A stretch of DNA of 64,000 bases from Armatimonadota bacterium (GTDB taxonomy: Bacteria > Armatimonadota > Fimbriimonadia > Fimbriimonadales > Fimbriimonadaceae), in the NCBI GenBank assembly GCA_018268375.1, contig JAFDWS010000002.1:434001-498000 (forward strand), written 5' to 3'. Every line of letters begins with the position of its first letter. Position 1 is the first letter of the stretch. Below, in pieces: positions 57,869 through 64,000 of this stretch. The notes beneath the pieces were generated by a model. The model saw only the letters and a list, made by a program, of their open reading frames with translations, did no database searches and was not told the origin of the DNA. A program made the translations under genes and the position numbers.

Positions 57869-58282
57869 ATGGAACGCTGGCCTGAAGAACCCGAGTGGGA
57901 CGAAAAAGACGAAGAGGCGACCAAGCAAGTATGGTCGGACATACACGAAAGGTTCATCGCTACGCTCGTCAACCCTATAAAAGAAGCCGGCTGGCACTTT
58001 GCCGAAATGCGGCTTGAGGATGCGCGGTACTGGATTGTCCGGGGATGGAAAGACGGCGAAAACAAGGCCTGGGAAGCGTGTTCGTGCGCCAGGCATCACG
58101 CCATTATCGCACTTGCGGACAAACTGGGGGTCACAATTCAGAAAGACGGCAAGACACTGGTGCCACAGGCGGACATGGCCTGTGTCCACGACATCGACCC
58201 TACCCAAAGTTGGTGGCATGCCACAGACGGTCCGCGGTACAATCGCTTAGATTTTCAGCAGGCGACACAACACCATGCTTGA
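57869..58282 (+). CDS. Hypothetical protein, 137 aa
   Basis: ATG with CACAAT 6 bases upstream; divergent from the Cys-rich pair. Acidic and Trp-rich (MERWPEEPEWDEKDEE). CSCARHHAII might bind metal. Function unknown. Confidence 0.68.
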   Translation: MERWPEEPEWDEKDEEATKQVWSDIHERFIATLVNPIKEAGWHFAEMRLEDARYWIVRGWKDGENKAWEACSCARHHAIIALADKLGVTIQKDGKTLVPQADMACVHDIDPTQSWWHATDGPRYNRLDFQQATQHHA

Positions 58283-58907
58283 CACACGCAAATTCTTAGA
58301 CCTTGGCACACGCGACAGGCTAGGGCATCTATACGCAATCAACGGAAGGCGCGCGTCTGACAGCGGTGGCTGGTATTGGGACACACCATCGAGGACGTAC
58401 TTGCAGTTATTGTTCGAGGCAGTGTTCGCGGGCTCCATGTCCCACGAAAAGCCAGCACCCGATGGAGTCGTGCTCTTCGGTTCCAGCGTCAGGCCAGTGC
58501 CTGCTCCAAAACCCACAAGGATAAAACAAAAGCAGGGAATTTTTGGACCGACCATTGAAGTAGACGGGCCGCCTCAGCATGTACAGCCAGAAAACATCTT
58601 GCGTTTTGACATCTTGGTTTTTCAGAACAATCGACAAGAGGGTTTGAAGACCGAGTACCTGACGGCATCAGGAGGAAGCGTGTGCTCATCAGGCTTGGAG
58701 GTCACATATTTGTCACAATTTGAGTTCATGACTCGACTGGAAGAAGAAGACCCTGTGTGCACAGCAATCATGAACGAGGGAGTCCTACTGATGCAGCACC
58801 AGGACAACTGGGGGCTTGGAGTGGTCGGGGCGAACGACCTGAACGCCGAATGGGTGCTCAATGGTCACGGCAAGTGGGACTGTCGCATCCGCAAACTGAA
58901 GACTTGA
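58275..58907 (+). CDS. Hypothetical protein, 210 aa
   Basis: Overlaps the previous gene by 8 bases. Alpha/beta composition without a recognised motif; starts MLDTRKFLDLGTRDRLGH. Co-directional with 58922. Confidence 0.68.
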   Translation: MLDTRKFLDLGTRDRLGHLYAINGRRASDSGGWYWDTPSRTYLQLLFEAVFAGSMSHEKPAPDGVVLFGSSVRPVPAPKPTRIKQKQGIFGPTIEVDGPPQHVQPENILRFDILVFQNNRQEGLKTEYLTASGGSVCSSGLEVTYLSQFEFMTRLEEEDPVCTAIMNEGVLLMQHQDNWGLGVVGANDLNAEWVLNGHGKWDCRIRKLKT

Positions 58908-58921
58908 GTACACTCAAAAAC

Positions 58922-60088
58922 ATGAACAAGCAGAATCCGCTCATTTTTCGAGACAGGCCAAAAATACAATGTGCTGCGACAAACAAAGACAGCATCATTT
59001 ATGAGCAACTTGGCATGTTGCCAGAAATGATTGGCGAACTGCTTGGTGAAGAAACACACGCGCAACTTCAGACCAGGGCACAAGCGACACAAGCAGTCCA
59101 AAAACTTGAAGACATGTACGATGAGGCATGGGCACAAGTAGATGCCAGCGGGCTTGGCGACTTGGTACGCTCTAAATTCGGACTCTTGCCCGCAGCACCA
59201 AGATTCGACCTCGAAATTAAGGAAGTCGGCGAAGACCAACCACATCCGTCCAAATTCGGTGGCATTCCTGATTTTCGCGGTGATTTTCTGTTCACGCACC
59301 CCAAGCTTATTCGCGAGGCCCATGGCGACGCGGACTACGTGCCCAGTTGGGTCAATGATTCCCCCGAGACTGTGCTCGCCAGATTGTGGCCGACCGACGC
59401 TGATGGCAGCTTCATGCGGTTTGCGGCACAAGCCTATATGCCGGCACACATGTGGGACATATTCTATCGCTCAGGCGCCTGGTTGGCCGAAGATTACGGA
59501 GACCGCAAAGTGACTGTCACTCCGATGGGTTATTATCCGTCTCTGGCAATGAACTCGCAATATGCCTATGTTTTCTACGCCAAAGACATGGACTTCAGCC
59601 CTAGGCTGACCGCTTGTGTAGATTTCAGCGTTCCCGAAAAAAAAGACGACATCATGCCTTGGGAAGAGTACGTCGAACTGGTCAAGAAAGTCGTCCCTGT
59701 CGAGTGTTACGCTATGGAAGACGGCAGCGTCACCAGTGCTCCACTTGGCGAAGCCCAAATCGGACTCGACCTTGACTGCGACAACATGTGGGGCAAGGAC
59801 AGTTTCTACAGCCAAGCAAAAGAATCCAACGCATGTTGGGACATTATGCATTTAAGCTTGGGCGAAGGTAGTAAGTTGCGCGAAAGCTTGACCATTGGTG
59901 GCAGACCGTCCAGTCAGCAAGAGGAAAAGCGTCCTTGGGACCACATGGCGTTTGGAGAACCCAGGCGGATGGTGCCGTTCTGCTCGTTCAGCGACCGTGA
60001 CCACGATGTCACACACCAAGTGTACTTGTCCGGCTACAGGGTCGAAACCAGCCAGTACTGGGGACAAGACGACGCCTCTTGCACTTAA
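58922..60088 (+). CDS. Hypothetical protein, 388 aa
   Basis: ATG with TACACT 7 bases upstream. The N-terminal third is helical (MIGELLGEETHAQLQTRAQA), the rest globular. Largest unknown protein of this end of the window. Convergent with the TIM-barrel gene (4-base overlap). Confidence 0.7.
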   Translation: MNKQNPLIFRDRPKIQCAATNKDSIIYEQLGMLPEMIGELLGEETHAQLQTRAQATQAVQKLEDMYDEAWAQVDASGLGDLVRSKFGLLPAAPRFDLEIKEVGEDQPHPSKFGGIPDFRGDFLFTHPKLIREAHGDADYVPSWVNDSPETVLARLWPTDADGSFMRFAAQAYMPAHMWDIFYRSGAWLAEDYGDRKVTVTPMGYYPSLAMNSQYAYVFYAKDMDFSPRLTACVDFSVPEKKDDIMPWEEYVELVKKVVPVECYAMEDGSVTSAPLGEAQIGLDLDCDNMWGKDSFYSQAKESNACWDIMHLSLGEGSKLRESLTIGGRPSSQQEEKRPWDHMAFGEPRRMVPFCSFSDRDHDVTHQVYLSGYRVETSQYWGQDDASCT

Positions 60089-60726
60089 GAGTTAGAGCGC
60101 ACGGCGTCGACTAATGCCTTGCATTTTTCGACGTCTAAATTGTGAAAGTCTTTACTGATGCCTGTCGCGACCAAAAAGTGGTCGACATAAGGCAGCATAG
60201 AGACGACATTTTCCGGGGTCACTCCGCTTGCGACGGCAATTTTTGACCCAAAGCCTTCTGCCAGGACGGCCAACTTCTCTAAATCTGGTGCAATGCCAGT
60301 GCCGTCACCGCTTGTCGTCAAAACATCGACCAGGAAACGTGCCTCCTCGCCAGCTTTGCGCAAGTTAGCGGGTTGTGGTTGATATTTGAATGCGACGCCG
60401 CCATAGTGCACGCCTGTGAAGCCCACATCTTTTCGGTGTGCAGCCAACGCTTCTGCGGCCATGAGGGTGATGGGCGCATTGTCAGACCACATCATTGGGA
60501 TTGCACTGCCGCACAACCGGAACGCCTCGGACAAACTAGAGCCTAGAAAATTGACCCCAGTCTTCGACGGTTCAAACTGAGTCGCGATGGACAACAATGT
60601 TTCTGGCGTCATACCGCCATGGTTGATGAAGAACACTCCGTCACAACCGCACTCCACGGCCACCACGGCGTTTGCAAGTGCTTCTGGTTCCTGACGGGTG
60701 TGCACGACGGCAAAAATCTTTGGCAT
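60085..60726 (-). CDS. BtpA-like TIM-barrel protein, 213 aa
   Basis: ATG with TATACT exactly 6 bases upstream. CDGVFFINHGGMTPETLL, FTGVHYGGVAFKYQ, LTTSGDGTGI and VASGVTPENV follow the phosphate-binding barrel order of the BtpA/PRAI-like group. Ligand unknown, possibly a phosphorylated sugar or nucleotide. Confidence 0.7.
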   Translation of the reverse strand: MPKIFAVVHTRQEPEALANAVVAVECGCDGVFFINHGGMTPETLLSIATQFEPSKTGVNFLGSSLSEAFRLCGSAIPMMWSDNAPITLMAAEALAAHRKDVGFTGVHYGGVAFKYQPQPANLRKAGEEARFLVDVLTTSGDGTGIAPDLEKLAVLAEGFGSKIAVASGVTPENVVSMLPYVDHFLVATGISKDFHNLDVEKCKALVDAVRSNS

Positions 60727-60740
60727 GTGGAGAGTATAGC

Positions 60741-61025
60741 TCAAAGTTCGTCGAGCATGGCGTACACGTCGTCCCGGGCAGGTAGCCAGTTCCACATGGC
60801 AAGATTGCGGTGGTGTTCCCAAAACGCGGCAATATCGGCTTCCGAGTCTGTGTCTTGCAACAAAGCATAGTCACAAATGTGCGAGAGCGCAGTTTGCAAC
60901 TCGGTTGCATAACCTTTGAGCCCCATTTCGCCCTGTACGTAGTCGTCGGCCACGTACAAAAACCAATGCCTTACTCCTTTGAGGAGTTCGCACACGTCTG
61001 CTGGGGTCGGCCGCGGTAGTCTCAC
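60741..61025 (-). CDS. Hypothetical protein, 94 aa
   Basis: GTG start right after the upstream TAA (TAATGTG junction). Helical, Trp-rich (VRHWFLYVADDYVQGEMG). Unknown function. Confidence 0.6.
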   Translation of the reverse strand: MRLPRPTPADVCELLKGVRHWFLYVADDYVQGEMGLKGYATELQTALSHICDYALLQDTDSEADIAAFWEHHRNLAMWNWLPARDDVYAMLDEL

Positions 61026-61026
61026 A

Positions 61027-61356
61027 TTAGTACAAATAGGCGATGGCCTCAACTTCATCCAAGTCGACGAACATTTCGTCGTCGACATAGCCCAATCGCT
61101 CACTTACGTGGCCTACCAAAAGGCAAGACCCGTTTTTCAAGCGCAGGACACTCCCTGGCCGAACCCCACACTTAGACAAGTGCTCGGCGCTCGCCTGGAA
61201 GTAACTGTTCAATACTGTCGCTGCCGCGATAGGACTGACCTTTGAAACCACTTCCTGCAGCTCGCTGTCTGTCGGAGACACAGGCAGTGGCGACTGAACG
61301 AAAGGGTGAAAGTCCAATGTCTCCACGAACGACGACCAAGTTGAGTTGTTACCCAC
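61027..61356 (-). CDS. Hypothetical protein, 109 aa
   Basis: GTG with TATAAT 5 bases upstream. Second half beta-rich (GSVLRLKNGSCLLVGHVSE). Unknown function; coupled to 60741. Confidence 0.62.
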   Translation of the reverse strand: MGNNSTWSSFVETLDFHPFVQSPLPVSPTDSELQEVVSKVSPIAAATVLNSYFQASAEHLSKCGVRPGSVLRLKNGSCLLVGHVSERLGYVDDEMFVDLDEVEAIAYLY

Positions 61357-61475
61357 AACCGATTATACCGACAAGGTCGTTGAACGGTTGCGAAAACCAG
61401 CAGGCAAAACAATGGGACTGATAATTTCCCGATACACTTGCACCACACTGAGGCAACCGTGCACAATACAGTCAG

Positions 61476-61748
61476 ATGCAAATAGACGTATTAGACCTCT
61501 GTGGTTGGCTGGGGACATTCGCGGTCTTGTGCGGCTACTTTCTCGTCCGAGCCAAAAAATTGGCCCCCGACAGTGGCGTGTACACTTTGTGCAACACCAT
61601 CGGGCCAACTGGCATCATAGTCAGCGCGTTGCACCATCAATTGTACGCAGTCATCGTACTGCAATGCTTCTGGATTGTCGTCACGCTATGGACTTGGGTT
61701 CCAGGACCGCGCGTGACGCCAGCCAACGAAGAGCATCCTCGCGACTAG
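61476..61748 (+). CDS. Small membrane protein, 90 aa
   Basis: CACAAT lies 8 bases before ATG. Three hydrophobic segments (~9-25, ~37-52, ~56-73), the layout of CBU_0592-type small membrane proteins. Overlaps the convergent CCA-enzyme gene by 68 bases. Confidence 0.65.
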   Translation: MQIDVLDLCGWLGTFAVLCGYFLVRAKKLAPDSGVYTLCNTIGPTGIIVSALHHQLYAVIVLQCFWIVVTLWTWVPGPRVTPANEEHPRD

Positions 61749-63723
61749 TAAAAGCACCAGACAACTGCTGCTGCCATGCTTCTTCAAGGATGCGGCCTAT
61801 CGCCGGTCCGGACTGCACTCCCAAGGACAACACGTCAGTGCCGTTCAGCATATTGGCCTTGCTCCGCAAATGGTTGCTCAGCCACGTCTGTGCGCCTGCA
61901 CGGTCATCATAGGCACCGTTCAAATATGCGTTGTACGCTGCGCTAACGGCGTCGCCGACATGCGGTCCTGTCTGACCGCCGAAGTACGGCATGACGTCAC
62001 GGCCATAGACCAACTGCTCTGGCTTACCGGCAGAGACACCTTGTTCTCTGGCGGCTTTCAACAATGCTTTGGCCTGCTCAGGCAGTTCCTTAGGCAATGG
62101 TGGCCGGCCAGAATGGTCGGCTTCGACCAATTGCGCCAGTTCCTCAATGTTAGAAGGGTGCAAGTCGTGTGCCAGCTTGCGCACATTGGACTTGTTGTTC
62201 TGTACGTTGATATGCGCCAAGTGCCGTTTTACCAAAGGCACGACACGTGCTCGGATAGACCGCTTGATGCCCATGCGTTCCAAAAGGCTCTCGGCCAACG
62301 GTGCGCCGGCCTCTTCGTGGCCTGGCGATGTGACAGACAGTCCTCGACCTGGCTTGTCCTTGAATTCCGTCTTCTCGGGTTTGGCCAAGTCGTGGGCCAT
62401 GGCCGCAAGCACCAACACGGCACGGTCGTCGCCCTCGAGACCGTCCCGGTCTGCTATACGGGCAGCTTCGTCCATCACATGGGCTGTATGAGTCACCACA
62501 TCGCCCATTTGGACATGCACGTGCGCAGGGCAGCCCCGCTTCCGCAGCTCCGCCAGAAGCGGGCCGCGGAACCCTACAGTCAACTCGACATCGTTGCCGT
62601 GTCTCACCGCATGACCATACACGTATGGCTTCGTGTCCTCAGGGTGCGTCAAAGCTAGTTTGTTCAACTCGGCTCCGCCGTATTGAACCACCAAGTGACG
62701 AATGCCCACCTGGGCAAGCGACAAGGCACCACTGTCTTGTTCGGCCAAGTACTTGTCGTAATACCGAGCCGGCACATCCAGTGTGACGTACAAATCTGCG
62801 TCCTGACCTTCGCGCGACCATACAGCACGCTTGCCTTCTTGGCCAACGTCTGCCCAATCTGCATTGTGGTCTTGTGGAGAGAACAACCTTTGTTTATCGC
62901 CTGTTGCCTCATTGTTGGCCCAGCCCTCAGGGTGCCACTCGGGGTCTTGTGGAACTCCGAACATTTGTTCAAGTTCTGGGTAGTGCACAAGCCAACCCGT
63001 GTCGGCGAGATACTGCAACGCCCGGCCGGGATGCCTGCCTTTGATTGCAAGCTTCATCCATTCTTCGGACACTCGTTCTTTGGCCAACTCGCCGTAAGAG
63101 TCTACAATCTCCCTGCAGGTTTTTGCCGTCTCAGGGTCTAACCTCAGGCCGTACCTCGCAGCGAACTGCATTCCGCGCAAAACGCGCAACGGGTCTTCCT
63201 TGAAAGCACTCGACGTAGCACGAAGCACCCCGTTGTGCAAATCGTTCAAGCCACCGTAGTAGTCATGGAGCTCGCCACTCACAGGGTTGTAAGCCAATGA
63301 GTTCATCGTAAAGTCACGACGAGAGGCCGCTTCTTTAGGCGTCATTGTGGGGTCGGCGACAATGTCAAAGCCTTTGTGGCCACTGCCTTTCTTGTTGTCT
63401 CTGCGGGGCAGGCTGAAATCGTAATCGTCGCCCTCGGGCGTCCTCAACTTGACCACCTGGAAACTGTCGCCCGTGATGTCTGCTCGACCGTACTTGCGCA
63501 ACAACTGTACTAAGGCTGCATAGTCGATGCCATAGACTTCGACGTCAATGTCTTTGGGCACGACGCCCATGACTGCGTCACGCACTGCGCCGCCCACGAC
63601 CAAGGCCTGATGTCCTTGGCCGTGCAGCTCTTCAAGGATGGCTTGCAACGTGCGGTCAATGGGAATCTCCAAGTCCGTCACGTAGACACCGTCCTTGCCA
63701 ACAGTCGCGGCACGGTACCACAT
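61681..63723 (-). CDS. cca: tRNA CCA-adding enzyme with inserted 2H-like domain, 680 aa
   Basis: Polymerase head: LVVGGAVRDAVMGVVPKDIDVEVYG in pattern (GG 44-45, DID 58-60), RRDFTMNSLAYNP (135-147) and EDPLRVLRGMQFAARYG. HD domain after ~405: HTAHVMDEAA, MAHDLAKPEK. Residues ~268-404 split the usual WHPEG..THT stretch and contain LYVTLDVP, RHLVVQYGG and PAHVHVQMG, the order of a 2H phosphoesterase. Adds or repairs CCA on tRNAs, several of which lack an encoded CCA. Confidence 0.88.
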   Translation of the reverse strand: MWYRAATVGKDGVYVTDLEIPIDRTLQAILEELHGQGHQALVVGGAVRDAVMGVVPKDIDVEVYGIDYAALVQLLRKYGRADITGDSFQVVKLRTPEGDDYDFSLPRRDNKKGSGHKGFDIVADPTMTPKEAASRRDFTMNSLAYNPVSGELHDYYGGLNDLHNGVLRATSSAFKEDPLRVLRGMQFAARYGLRLDPETAKTCREIVDSYGELAKERVSEEWMKLAIKGRHPGRALQYLADTGWLVHYPELEQMFGVPQDPEWHPEGWANNEATGDKQRLFSPQDHNADWADVGQEGKRAVWSREGQDADLYVTLDVPARYYDKYLAEQDSGALSLAQVGIRHLVVQYGGAELNKLALTHPEDTKPYVYGHAVRHGNDVELTVGFRGPLLAELRKRGCPAHVHVQMGDVVTHTAHVMDEAARIADRDGLEGDDRAVLVLAAMAHDLAKPEKTEFKDKPGRGLSVTSPGHEEAGAPLAESLLERMGIKRSIRARVVPLVKRHLAHINVQNNKSNVRKLAHDLHPSNIEELAQLVEADHSGRPPLPKELPEQAKALLKAAREQGVSAGKPEQLVYGRDVMPYFGGQTGPHVGDAVSAAYNAYLNGAYDDRAGAQTWLSNHLRSKANMLNGTDVLSLGVQSGPAIGRILEEAWQQQLSGAFTSREDALRWLASRAVLEPKSIA

Positions 63724-63771
63724 TGAGAATACAGTCTACCTGTGTACTATTACTTACACTGACTGAAGGTC

Positions 63772-63996
63772 TCAGCCTGCGAAGCCCATACTTCTAGCCG
63801 CAGCAAGCGTCTCGGGGCCTACGACGCCGTCGACCCGAACTTTTTCCGCGGCTTGGAATGCCCGAGTAGCCGCAGTGGTCCGAGGGCCAAAAACAGGCGG
63901 CGTATTAGCGCTGTAGTTCGCGAAAAACCCTTTTTGAGACAAGAACTTTTGCCATGCGCCCACATTTTGACCACGGGAACCCAAAGCACTAGACAT
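63772..63996 (-). CDS. Peptidoglycan-binding domain-like protein, 74 aa
   Basis: LGSRGQNVGAWQKFLSQKGF, VFGPRTTAATRAFQ and VRVDGVVGPETLAAAR are the two repeats of the PG_binding_1 fold. No catalytic domain is visible; it may be a free cell-wall-binding module or the end of a split lysin. ATG lies 5 bases from the window edge. Confidence 0.75.
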   Translation of the reverse strand: MSSALGSRGQNVGAWQKFLSQKGFFANYSANTPPVFGPRTTAATRAFQAAEKVRVDGVVGPETLAAARSMGFAG

Positions 63997-64000
63997 TAGG

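Noticed and set aside
1..64000. Suppressor or UGA-decoding tRNA (anticodons CTA, TTA, TCA)
   Set aside because: None found on either strand, so stop-codon reassignment is not supported from this window.
1..64000. CRISPR array, insertion sequence or rRNA
   Set aside because: No regularly spaced repeats, transposase motifs with terminal repeats, or rRNA text were seen.

Overview
This 64 kb window looks like an internal segment of a very large (jumbo/huge) tailed-phage genome, or a close relative of one. The genes are short and tightly packed, often with 1-4 base overlaps, and many encode proteins with no recognisable family. There are 27 tRNA or tRNA-like genes in the window. Nine free-standing homing-type nuclease genes (eight HNH, one PD-(D/E)XK) lie among them, alongside phage-typical enzymes: dNMP kinase, two C5 DNA methyltransferases, a small sigma factor and a macro-domain protein. 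No rRNA, ribosomal operon, transposase or CRISPR array was seen. Base composition is moderate (roughly half G+C by eye) and stops are TAA, TAG and TGA, so code 11 is assumed. The host cannot be named. Very frequent leaderless transcription (a TANAAT box exactly 6 bases before the start codon) is the best clue to its expression style.

Layout. 1-9.7 kb: mixed array of tRNAs (Ser x4, Gly x2, Asp x2, Arg, His, Cys x2), small genes and nucleases, plus structured non-coding RNA candidates at 1225-1363 and 9490-9691. 9.7-23.1 kb: membrane, HNH and hypothetical genes, Arg and Thr tRNA clusters, a third structured RNA (16848-17076), an HD phosphohydrolase, a 2H phosphoesterase and a CoaE-like kinase. 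23-28.6 kb: small genes, degenerate P-loop proteins, a secreted trypsin-like protease with a glycine-rich secreted partner, and a ParB-like protein. 28.6-32.3 kb: VWA protein plus PspA and envelope-like proteins. 32.3-40.9 kb: one co-directional cluster for glycan or surface modification (GT-A transferases, HAD-methyltransferase fusion, sugar nucleotidyltransferase, GT17 enzymes, GDPD-like protein) behind a strong terminator. 40.9-49 kb: ClpC and ClpS, nuclease-like gene, release-factor homologue with an in-frame UGA, peptidyl-tRNA hydrolase 2, A-type Fe-S carrier, dNMP kinase. 49-54 kb: paired DNA methyltransferases downstream of palindromic operators, sigma factor, macro domain. 54-64 kb: second Pth2-like gene, minus-strand Lys tRNAs with a short leader peptide, TIM-barrel protein, and a CCA-adding enzyme with an inserted domain that looks like a 2H phosphoesterase.

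How it fits together. The main theme is control and repair of translation: tRNAs, CCA-adding enzyme, two Pth2-like proteins, a release-factor homologue and a 2H phosphoesterase. Proteolysis (ClpC/ClpS), envelope maintenance (VWA, PspA) and DNA modification accompany it. The most unusual observations are: four Arg tRNA genes whose anticodon arm sits directly after the acceptor strand, with the D-loop-like segment placed after it; nuclease genes whose ends run into tRNA genes; Lys tRNAs without the usual D- and T-loop signatures; and several uncharacterised structured RNAs. Every stretch longer than about 300 bases without a protein gene is occupied by the RNA features listed. All family calls were made by reading motifs, without database searches.
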